Below the pieces are notes generated by a model. It saw only the letters and a program-made list of their open reading frames with translations, was not told where the DNA came from and did not search any database. Shown here piece after piece: positions 27,795 to 35,092 of a stretch of 64,000 nucleotides of DNA. Origin of the DNA: Comamonas thiooxydans. Its GTDB lineage: Bacteria; Pseudomonadota; Gammaproteobacteria; Burkholderiales; Burkholderiaceae_C. Each line of letters starts with the position of its first letter. Position 1 is the stretch's first letter. Position numbers and translations under genes: made by a program. The stretch covers positions 1,426,001-1,490,000 of the forward strand of contig NZ_AP026738.1 in assembly GCF_002157685.2 (NCBI RefSeq). The letters are read 5' to 3'.

Positions 27795-28796
27795 TTAGTC
27801 CAGCGAAATATTCGCGTTCTTGATCACGGGCCCCCACTTGGCGCGTTCGGCTTCCAGGTATTTGCCATAGGCCTGGGGCGTGCCGCCCATGATCTGGCCG
27901 CCGCTGCTTTCGATCATCTGGCGCAGAGACTTGTCGGTCTTGAGCGCTTCGTTGACGGCCTGGTTGAGCTTGGCCACCACGGCGTCGGGCGTGCCGGCCG
28001 GCGCAATCATGCCGAGCCAGTTGTACGACTCAAAGCCCTTGACCCCGGCTTCGTCCAGCGTGGGCACCTCGGGCAGCACGGCCAGACGGGTCTTGCTGGA
28101 GACGGCCAGGGCATTGATCTTTTTGGCCTTGATGGAAGGCAGGGCCGAGTAACCCATCTCGAACATCATGGCCAGATGGCCGCCCATGAGGTCGGTGGCC
28201 GCCAGCGAGCCGCCCTTGTAGGGCACATGGGTCAGCTGGGTCTGGGTCTGGTAGGCGAGCAACTCGCCCGACAGGTGGTGGGCCCCGCCCACGCCCGAGG
28301 AGCCATAGGTCAGATCGCCGGGCTTGGCCTTGGCATGGGCCAGCAGTTGCTGCACGCTCTTGAAAGGCTGGTTGGGAGCGGTGGTCAGAAACAGGGGAGC
28401 CTGCTCGATGAGGATGATGGGCTTGAACGCCGTCCTGGCGTCATAAGGCATCTTCTTCATCAGCATGGGGTTGGTGACCAGGGGGCCGGGCGAGCCGAAG
28501 CCGAAGGTGTGGCCGTCGTTGGCCTTGGCGATGGCATCCGTACCCGTCACGCCGCCGGCACCGCCACGGTTGTCGATGATCACGGGCTGGCCCAGCACCT
28601 TGCCCAGTGAGTCGGCGATCAGACGCGCGCGCGTATCGGCATAGCCGCCTGCCGCATAGGGCACGATGAGCTTGACGGTGCGGGTGGGCCAGGCTTCAGA
28701 ACCCTGAGCCAGAGCGGCAGAGGAGCCGCCCAGCAAGGCGGTGGTGGCGGCGGCGTAGGCAGTGGCGTGGAGCAAGGCGTTTCTACGGGAAATCAT
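27795..28796 (-). CDS. Bug-family solute-binding protein
   Basis: A 333-residue periplasmic receptor with a signal peptide (ISRRNALLHATAYAAATTALLGGSSAALAQ). The family motif in the mature part is WPTRTVKLIVPYAAGGYADTRARLIADSLG, and the VIIDNRGGAGGVTGTDAIA loop follows. It lies between the lyase gene and a second Bug gene, all on one strand. Two adjacent, different receptors suggest related but non-identical ligands. Confidence 0.88.
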   Translation of the reverse strand: MISRRNALLHATAYAAATTALLGGSSAALAQGSEAWPTRTVKLIVPYAAGGYADTRARLIADSLGKVLGQPVIIDNRGGAGGVTGTDAIAKANDGHTFGFGSPGPLVTNPMLMKKMPYDARTAFKPIILIEQAPLFLTTAPNQPFKSVQQLLAHAKAKPGDLTYGSSGVGGAHHLSGELLAYQTQTQLTHVPYKGGSLAATDLMGGHLAMMFEMGYSALPSIKAKKINALAVSSKTRLAVLPEVPTLDEAGVKGFESYNWLGMIAPAGTPDAVVAKLNQAVNEALKTDKSLRQMIESSGGQIMGGTPQAYGKYLEAERAKWGPVIKNANISLD

Positions 28797-28871
28797 GAAT
28801 CAGCTCTCAGTACTGTTTTTAGGGTTCAGCGTGTACAGGTCATACGCTGGTCGCTATGTTTTTTGTGAATC

Positions 28872-29846
28872 TTATTTTTCCTGCATATGAGCTGCCTTGA
28901 CGATCTCGCCCAGGCGCTTGCGCTCGGCATCGGTAAACTTCACGAACTCCGCACGAGTGCCGCCAACCGGCTCGATGCCCAGGCCCTTGAGCTTCTCGAC
29001 GGTGGCAGGCTCCTTCATGGCCTTGTCCACGGCAGCAGCCAGCTTGTCCAGAATGGCGGGTGGCGTGCCCTTGGGGGCATGAATGCCGGCCCAATGCGCG
29101 ATCTGCAGGTCGGCAAAGCCCTGCTCCACGGCGGTGGAGAGCTGCGGGTAGGCGGAGATGCGCTGGGTCCAGGTCGTGGCCAGAGGTTTGAACTTGCCCT
29201 CATGAATGATGTGCGGCAGCGCGATGATGCTGGCTTCGGACGTGCCTTCGACTTGGCCGCCCAGCACGGCCGTGGTGCTTTCCGAGCCGCTCTTGTAGGG
29301 CACGGGCTGCAGCTTGGCGCCGTATTTCACATTCAGCATCTCTGCCACGAAGTGCGGTGTGCTGCCTGTGCCTGCGGTGGCAAAGTTGAAGCCAGCACCT
29401 TTCTTCGAGGCTTCGACGAAGTCGCGCAGATTGTTATAGGGTGCGTTCTTGGGCACCACGATCACCGAAGGCGCTAGGCCGATCATCACCACGGGCTGCA
29501 GCGCATCATCCTTGAAAGGCATGGTCTTCTTGATCATGCTGTTGGAGATGACGCCGGCCGCGCTGACCAGCAGGGTGTAGCCATCGGGCTGGGCCTTGGC
29601 CACGATATCGGCACCCACGGTGCCACCTGCGCCGGGGCGATTGTCGATCACCACGGGTTGGCCGAGGATCTTGGAGGCGCCTTCGGCCGCCGAGCGAGCC
29701 ATCAAGTCATTGGCGCCGCCTGCGGAAAACGGCACCACGAGGCGAATCGGGCGCGTGGGCCAGTCGGCGGCCTGGGCCAGACCAGCTGCGCCCAGCACGG
29801 AAAGAGTCAAGGCCTGGGCAACAAGATTGCGACGGTTCAAAAACAT
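28872..29846 (-). CDS. Bug-family solute-binding protein
   Basis: A 324-residue receptor with signal peptide MFLNRRNLVAQALTLSVLGAAGLAQA. Its ligand loops are WPTRPIRLVVPFSAGGANDLMARS and VVIDNRPGAGGTVGADIVAK. It is the first gene after the sigma-54 promoter at 29890-29905. It is 75 bp upstream of the next Bug gene and probably forms an operon with it and the lyase. Confidence 0.88.
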   Translation of the reverse strand: MFLNRRNLVAQALTLSVLGAAGLAQAADWPTRPIRLVVPFSAGGANDLMARSAAEGASKILGQPVVIDNRPGAGGTVGADIVAKAQPDGYTLLVSAAGVISNSMIKKTMPFKDDALQPVVMIGLAPSVIVVPKNAPYNNLRDFVEASKKGAGFNFATAGTGSTPHFVAEMLNVKYGAKLQPVPYKSGSESTTAVLGGQVEGTSEASIIALPHIIHEGKFKPLATTWTQRISAYPQLSTAVEQGFADLQIAHWAGIHAPKGTPPAILDKLAAAVDKAMKEPATVEKLKGLGIEPVGGTRAEFVKFTDAERKRLGEIVKAAHMQEK

Positions 29847-29889
29847 GGGTATCTCCTGGATCCAAATCCCTATTGGTATGGGCTGTTAC

Positions 29890-29905
29890 TGCAAGCACTG
29901 TGCCA
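29890..29905 (-). promoter_or_regulatory. Sigma-54 (-24/-12) promoter
   Basis: On the minus strand the sequence reads TGGCAC-AGTGC-TTGCA, an exact match to the sigma-54 consensus TGGCAC-N5-TTGCW. It lies 44 bp upstream of the Bug start codon at 29846. A sigma-54 activator gene is divergent. Confidence 0.85.
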
Positions 29906-30003
29906 GTCGGGTTTAGGGAAAACCCTTTGGATATCAAGTGCTTGAAATCATTGGAATTTCTGTGGTTTTGTGGAGTGCCGGCTCGGGGTGGTGTATGGGT
30001 TTT

Positions 30004-30039
30004 ATTTCAATAATGAAATAATTGTTTTCATGAATGAAA
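30004..30039. promoter_or_regulatory. Paired upstream activator sites for the PrpR-type regulator
   Basis: Two copies of TTTCA-N4-TGAAA, at 30005-30018 and 30026-30039. Their centres are 21 bp apart, two turns of the helix. They lie about 100-150 bp upstream of the sigma-54 promoter, the distance expected for an enhancer. They also cover the activator's own start codon (30030). Confidence 0.6.
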
Positions 30040-32039
30040 CAGATTCGATATCGAACGAAGGCTTCAAACGGATGCCGGCAGCCGGCCAGCTGCATTTGCC
30101 GCACATCGTCACCGTAGGCCGCTACCGTGTGGGGCGGGTGTTGGAGCGGCTGGCACAGCCCTGGTCGGGCGAGGCCAGGTTCTCGCATATCTCGGCCTCC
30201 TTCGACGATGCGGTGGCCCAGGTGCAGGCGCTCAATCTGCGCCAGCCCATCGATGCCCTGGTGGGGGCGGGAGCCAGTGGAGCCTGGATTCGAGAGCGCG
30301 TGGACATTCCGCTGGCCATGGTAGAAGTGCGTGGCCTGGATCTGCTGCAGGCGCTGCGCCAGGCCAAGTTGCAGACCACCGAAGAAGCTCCGCGCGTGGG
30401 TCTGGTCAACTTCGAGGTGCCGTCTCCCGTGGTGGCCCAGTTCGACAGCCTGTTCGGCCTGGGTCTGGTCCAGATCGCCTATCAAGGTCCGCATGACGCG
30501 CAGGCCTGCGTGCAGAAACTCAGGGCGTCGGGCGTTGGAGCCGTGGTGGCGCCGGGGCTGGTGGCCGATCTGGCTGAGCAGGCGGGCATGGCCAGCGTTT
30601 TGCTGTATTCCGATATTTCGGTGCGTCAGGCGCTCAGCGACGCCATGCTGCTGGCCCGTCATCGACGTGCCGAGCGCGACCGGCATCAAAGGCTGGAAAC
30701 CGTGTTACACCAACTGCAGGACGGTGTGGCTGCCGTGGACGAGCGCGGTCGCATCTGCGCGCTGAACCCACGCATGGCCGCCTTGCTCGGGGCTCCGGTC
30801 GAGGCCTTGCATGGCCGCATGCTGGACGAGGTGGCTCCGTCCCTGGGCACGGCCCGAGCACTGGCGGGCGAGGAGGGTGGAGAAGAGGTGGTGCAATTGG
30901 CCCTGCGTACCCTGGTGGTGCGACGTGCGCCAATTGTGGAGAACGGGCTGGTGACCGGCGCTTTGCTGGTCTGCCGCGATCCCGCCGTCATCCAGCGGGC
31001 CGATCGCAGCCTGCGCGCCAGTCAGCGGCAAAGAGCCGCCGGTGTGCGCTGGCGCATTGAGGACTATCTGGGCAGCAGCCCCGCTGCACAGCGCGTGCGA
31101 CTGCTGGCCAGGCAGTACGCGAACAGCGATGCGACGGTGCTCATCCTGGGGGAAAGCGGGACAGGCAAGGAGCTGGTGGCGCAAGGCATTCACAGCGCGG
31201 GACGGCGTGCGGAGCAGCCGTTTCTGGCGGTCAACTGCGCGGCGCTCAGCGAAAGCCTGCTGGAGAGCGAGCTGTTCGGTTACGAGGAGGGCGCTTTCAC
31301 CGGGGCCAGGCGCGGCGGCAAGACCGGGCTGATCGAGGCTGCGCATACCGGGACCCTGTTTCTCGATGAAATCGGCGACATGCCGTTGGCGCTGCAATCT
31401 CGGCTGTTGCGCGTGCTGCAGGAGCGCGAGGTGCTGCGCGTAGGTTCCACCACGCCGATTCCCGTGGATGTGCGCGTGATTGCCGCCACCCATGCGGATC
31501 TGGCGGATCAGGTGGAACGCGGTCGGTTTCGGCGTGATCTCTACTACCGGCTGGCGGTGCTGCGCCTGAGCACGCCATCGCTGCAAACGCGTGGTGCCGG
31601 CGATGTCGCGGAACTGGGCCGCGCCATGCTGGCTCAGCGCCTGAGCGCTGCAAGCGGGCTACCCCGCGCACTGCGTGACAGAGTGGAGCAGCAGCTCGAT
31701 GCACTGCTGGCCAGGGCTGCGGCGCATGACTGGCCTGGCAATGTCCGTGAACTGGACAACTGGGTGGAGCGCCTGCTGGCCTGCAGCGATTACCTGGGCT
31801 CAGGCCGGGGTGGCCTTCTGGATATGGCGCGCTTGCTTGAAGTCTTCCCGGAGTGCGCCGACGGCCTGACTCTGGCCGAGCCTGTCGCCGCCCGGCAGGC
31901 ACAGCTCAGAGACGCGGGGCGCCTTGCCGAACAGAAGCGATTGAGCGAGGTGCTGGAGTCGGTCGGTGGCAATCAGCGCCAGGCCTGTGAAATTCTCGGC
32001 ATCAGCAGGGCCACTTTGTGGCGGCGCATGAAGGCTTAG
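30030..32039 (+). CDS. PrpR-type sigma-54-dependent activator
   Basis: A 669-residue enhancer-binding protein. Residues about 20-200 form a PrpR_N-type sensory domain (LPHIVTVGRYRVGRVLERLA) and a PAS-like segment follows (QDGVAAVDERGRICALNP). The AAA+ core has Walker A GESGTGKELVAQGIHSAG, the sigma-54 loop GAFTGA, and Walker B GTLFLDEIGDMPL. The C-terminal Fis-type HTH is NQRQACEILGISRATLWRRMKA. ATG 30030 is chosen; a GTG at 29970 is in frame. It probably drives the divergent Bug-Bug-lyase operon. Confidence 0.9.
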   Translation: MNETDSISNEGFKRMPAAGQLHLPHIVTVGRYRVGRVLERLAQPWSGEARFSHISASFDDAVAQVQALNLRQPIDALVGAGASGAWIRERVDIPLAMVEVRGLDLLQALRQAKLQTTEEAPRVGLVNFEVPSPVVAQFDSLFGLGLVQIAYQGPHDAQACVQKLRASGVGAVVAPGLVADLAEQAGMASVLLYSDISVRQALSDAMLLARHRRAERDRHQRLETVLHQLQDGVAAVDERGRICALNPRMAALLGAPVEALHGRMLDEVAPSLGTARALAGEEGGEEVVQLALRTLVVRRAPIVENGLVTGALLVCRDPAVIQRADRSLRASQRQRAAGVRWRIEDYLGSSPAAQRVRLLARQYANSDATVLILGESGTGKELVAQGIHSAGRRAEQPFLAVNCAALSESLLESELFGYEEGAFTGARRGGKTGLIEAAHTGTLFLDEIGDMPLALQSRLLRVLQEREVLRVGSTTPIPVDVRVIAATHADLADQVERGRFRRDLYYRLAVLRLSTPSLQTRGAGDVAELGRAMLAQRLSAASGLPRALRDRVEQQLDALLARAAAHDWPGNVRELDNWVERLLACSDYLGSGRGGLLDMARLLEVFPECADGLTLAEPVAARQAQLRDAGRLAEQKRLSEVLESVGGNQRQACEILGISRATLWRRMKA

Positions 32040-32273
32040 CGGCGTTGCTGCGTCGGTGCCAGCGGCTCGCCATACGTATGATTTCGGCCAATATCGCGAG
32101 TGCATGGCGTGAATTGCGGCAACCGGGGCAACAATCATCTGCAAGCGGAATTTGGGCTGTGCCTCGGGCTTTCAGGGAGTGAAAGACTGCAGGCTGTTTG
32201 ATGGGCCGGATCGAGGCCGGAACCACAGCCGGGCCTGATGTTTTATCGATTGAGATCGGGAGAGAGACGGGTT

Positions 32274-33221
32274 ATGTCCGACGTGAGCGAGCTTGAGAAC
32301 GAGAGTGCGGTCTATAGAACCTTGCTGGAGTCCACCAAGGCCATTCCCTGGAAGATCGACTGGGCGACCATGAAGTTCGCCTATATCGGCCCTCAGATCG
32401 AGAGTCTGCTCGGCTGGAGCCGTGAAAGCTGGGTCAGCGTCGAAGACTGGGCCATGCGCATGCATCCCGACGACCGCGAGTATGTGGTGAATTCCTGTGT
32501 GAGCCAGTCCCAGGCCGGCGTGGACCATGAGGCTGACTATCGCGCGCTGACCAAGGACAACGGCTATGTCTGGATTCGCGATGTGGTCCATGTGGTGCGC
32601 AACGAACAAGGCGAGGCCGAAGCGCTGATCGGCTTCATGTTCGACATCAGCGAGCGCAAGAAGACCGAGGAAAGACTGTTGAGCCTGCAAAAGGAGCTGG
32701 AAGTGCTCTCCTTCAGGGATGGTCTGACCAGCATTGCCAACCGGCGCTGCTTCGATACCAGTTTCGAGCAGGAATGGGAGCGCACGCGCAGCGATGGCAA
32801 GCCCCTGTCCATGCTGCTGTTCGATGTCGACTTTTTCAAGCAGTACAACGATTTGTACGGTCATATCCAGGGTGACAAATGTCTGGTGGATATTGCCCAG
32901 ACCCTGAGTCTGGCGCTGGACGGACAGCGTGACCTGGTGGCGCGTTACGGTGGCGAGGAGTTTGTGGTGCTGCTGCCCGAAGCCGACGCCGAAACCGCGC
33001 AAAAGGTGGCCCAGCGCTGCCAGCGCCTGATCCAGAAGCAGTCCATCGTGCATGCGCTGTCGCCCCATGGCCGGAGGGTGACCGTGAGCATTGGTGCGGG
33101 CACGGTGTTGCCGGCAGAGCATGATCGACCTGCCGGCTTTATCGAAGCCGTGGACCGGCAACTCTATGCGGCCAAGAACAAAGGCCGCCACCGGATTGAA
33201 AGCGTGACCTTGAGCGCTTGA
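32274..33221 (+). CDS. PAS-GGDEF diguanylate cyclase
   Basis: A 315-residue cytosolic protein. The N-terminal PAS fold (about residues 15-125) includes FAYIGPQIESLLGWSRESW and ends in a PAC-like SERKKTEERLLSLQKELE helix. The GGDEF domain (about 150-305) has the intact active-site motif VARYGGEEFVVLLPEAD and the metal Asp of LLFDVDFFKQYND, so it should make cyclic di-GMP. The RxxD inhibitory site is missing (GQRD at that place), so product inhibition there is unlikely. Start ATG 32274 has GGGAGAGAGA upstream; an in-frame ATG at 32238 is possible. Confidence 0.88.
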   Translation: MSDVSELENESAVYRTLLESTKAIPWKIDWATMKFAYIGPQIESLLGWSRESWVSVEDWAMRMHPDDREYVVNSCVSQSQAGVDHEADYRALTKDNGYVWIRDVVHVVRNEQGEAEALIGFMFDISERKKTEERLLSLQKELEVLSFRDGLTSIANRRCFDTSFEQEWERTRSDGKPLSMLLFDVDFFKQYNDLYGHIQGDKCLVDIAQTLSLALDGQRDLVARYGGEEFVVLLPEADAETAQKVAQRCQRLIQKQSIVHALSPHGRRVTVSIGAGTVLPAEHDRPAGFIEAVDRQLYAAKNKGRHRIESVTLSA

Positions 33222-33259
33222 GCCTATGCCGCAAGTGCCCGGCAGGGCAATACCCGGTG

Positions 33260-34453
33260 TCAGGCCTGCAGCACCTCGCCCGGCACCCGTACCCAGCCTT
33301 CCATCAGAATGCGGGCGCTGCGGCTCATCAAGGCCTTGGTGACCTGCCATTGACCCTGGTCGGTCCTGGCTTCGGCCCCCACACGCAGGGTGCCGCTGGG
33401 ATGGCCGAAGCGTACGGACTGGCGCTCGCCGCCGCCCGCCGCCAGATTGACCAGCGTGCCGGGTATGGCCGCAGCCGTGCCGATGGCGACGGCGGCCGTG
33501 CCCATCATGGCGTGGTGCAGCTTTCCCATGGACAGTGCCCGCACCACCAGATCAATATCTTTGGCGTCAATGGCTTTGCCGCTTGAGGCGATATAGCTTT
33601 GCGCGGGAGCCACAAAGCCTATCTTGGGCGTGTGCTGGCGTGTGGCAGCTTCACCCAGCTCCTTGATCAGGCCCATCCTGAGTGCGCCATGGGCGCGGAC
33701 GGCTTCGAACCTGGCCAGGGCGGGGCCATCGCTGTTGATGGCATCCTGCAGTTCGCAGCCGGTATAGCCCAGCTCTCTGGCATCGAGAAAGATGGTCGGA
33801 ATGCCGGCATTGATGAGGGTCGCGCAAAAGCGGCCGACGCCAGGCACGTCCAGCTCGTCGCTGACATTGCCGGTGGGAAACATGGCTGCGCCGTCCTCAC
33901 CTTCATCGGCGGGGTCCAGGAACTCCAGGGCCACTTCGGCAGCGGCAAAGGTCACGCCGTCAAGTTCGAAGTCCCCGGTTTCCTGCACCTGACCGTCGCG
34001 GATCTGCACATGATTGATGATGGTCTTGCCGATATTCGCCTGCCAGATGCGAATGATGGCAACGCCGTTGTGCGGAATGCGCTCGGCCGGAATCAGCCCC
34101 ATGTGAATGGCGCAGGGGCCGACGGCAGCGCTCAGGTTGCCGCAGTTGCCGCTCCAGTCCACAAAAGGCTGGTCGATGGAGACCTGGCCGAACAGATAGT
34201 CCACATCGTGATCGGCGCTTGCGCTCTGGCTGAGGATCACGCCCTTGCTGGTGGAGGATGAGGCATTGCCCATGCCGTCAATCTGTTTGCCATAGGGATC
34301 GGGGCTGCCCAGGGTGCGCAGAAAGATGGCGTCGCGAACGGGGCCGGGCTGCCGGGCTGCTTCGGGCAGATCCTGAAGCTTGAAGAACACACCTTTGCTG
34401 GTGCCTCCGCGCATATAGGTGGCGGGAATGCGGATTTGCGAAGTGAGGGACAT
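33260..34453 (-). CDS. prpF: 2-methylaconitate cis-trans isomerase
   Basis: A 397-residue DAP-epimerase-fold enzyme that isomerises the 2-methylaconitate made by AcnD in the methylcitrate cycle. It starts MSLTSQIRIPATYMRGGTSKGVFF, the hallmark of PrpF, and has the active-site segment FVDWSGNCGNLSAAVGPCAI near residue 105. ATG 34453 fits the conserved N-terminus; the open frame reaches a TTG at 34480. It is the last gene of the prp operon, separated from acnD by the 2H phosphodiesterase gene. Confidence 0.93.
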   Translation of the reverse strand: MSLTSQIRIPATYMRGGTSKGVFFKLQDLPEAARQPGPVRDAIFLRTLGSPDPYGKQIDGMGNASSSTSKGVILSQSASADHDVDYLFGQVSIDQPFVDWSGNCGNLSAAVGPCAIHMGLIPAERIPHNGVAIIRIWQANIGKTIINHVQIRDGQVQETGDFELDGVTFAAAEVALEFLDPADEGEDGAAMFPTGNVSDELDVPGVGRFCATLINAGIPTIFLDARELGYTGCELQDAINSDGPALARFEAVRAHGALRMGLIKELGEAATRQHTPKIGFVAPAQSYIASSGKAIDAKDIDLVVRALSMGKLHHAMMGTAAVAIGTAAAIPGTLVNLAAGGGERQSVRFGHPSGTLRVGAEARTDQGQWQVTKALMSRSARILMEGWVRVPGEVLQA

Positions 34454-34507
34454 GGAATGGCAAACAAACAAGGTATTCAAGGCTCAAGTCAGGGCGTGAA
34501 TCTTGAA

Positions 34508-35083
34508 TCAGTGAAACAGGCGCAGCTGTTGGGGAAGAGGAGGAGGGCCGGAAACCAATGGCCAGCGATGCAGTACCTGGTAGCGTAACTGCTTGCCGGT
34601 GCCGGTTCGCTCGATCAGCTGGATCTCATCGACCAGCCAGTCGACGGGATCGATACGCCGAGTGGGCAGGGCATGCAGAGCTCTGTAGCTGATGGTGATA
34701 TGCGGTCTATGGCCGCCATCCTTGAAGCCGTGGGATTCCAGCTCGGTCTTTAGCGTTGTCAGCAGCTGGTTGAAAGGCTCTGGACGTCCGCGGGTGCGCA
34801 AAGACCAGTGAATGCGCTCGCCCACCTCACCGCGAACGCGGTTGAAGTTGAGCTCGAAGGCCTTCAGCTGCGCCTCTTGCACGGCATTGCCTGCGGCCAG
34901 CAAGGCGAGCAGTGCCTCTTGCCCGGAGTCAAACGGGCCACACCAGGTTTGGTGCCAGTGATCTGGAGAGAACAGGCGCTCGCCCAGTTCCTTATCCAGG
35001 CCCAAAGCGTTGATCCGGGCACGCAGGCGATGACGTACCGGGCTTTTGGGCTGGGTGACAATCAGTATGCGTGCCTGGCTCAT
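34508..35083 (-). CDS. 2H phosphodiesterase / 2'-5' RNA ligase-like protein
   Basis: A 191-residue protein of the 2H superfamily. The two catalytic His motifs are visible: HWS near residue 92 (RIHWSLRTRG) and HIT near residue 127 (GGHRPHITISYRA). Such proteins cut or join 2',5' RNA bonds or open cyclic phosphates. It begins 9 bp after acnD and ends 54 bp before prpF, so it is embedded in the methylcitrate operon without an obvious metabolic link. Confidence 0.8.
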   Translation of the reverse strand: MSQARILIVTQPKSPVRHRLRARINALGLDKELGERLFSPDHWHQTWCGPFDSGQEALLALLAAGNAVQEAQLKAFELNFNRVRGEVGERIHWSLRTRGRPEPFNQLLTTLKTELESHGFKDGGHRPHITISYRALHALPTRRIDPVDWLVDEIQLIERTGTGKQLRYQVLHRWPLVSGPPPLPQQLRLFH

Positions 35084-35092
35084 AGCTGCTCC

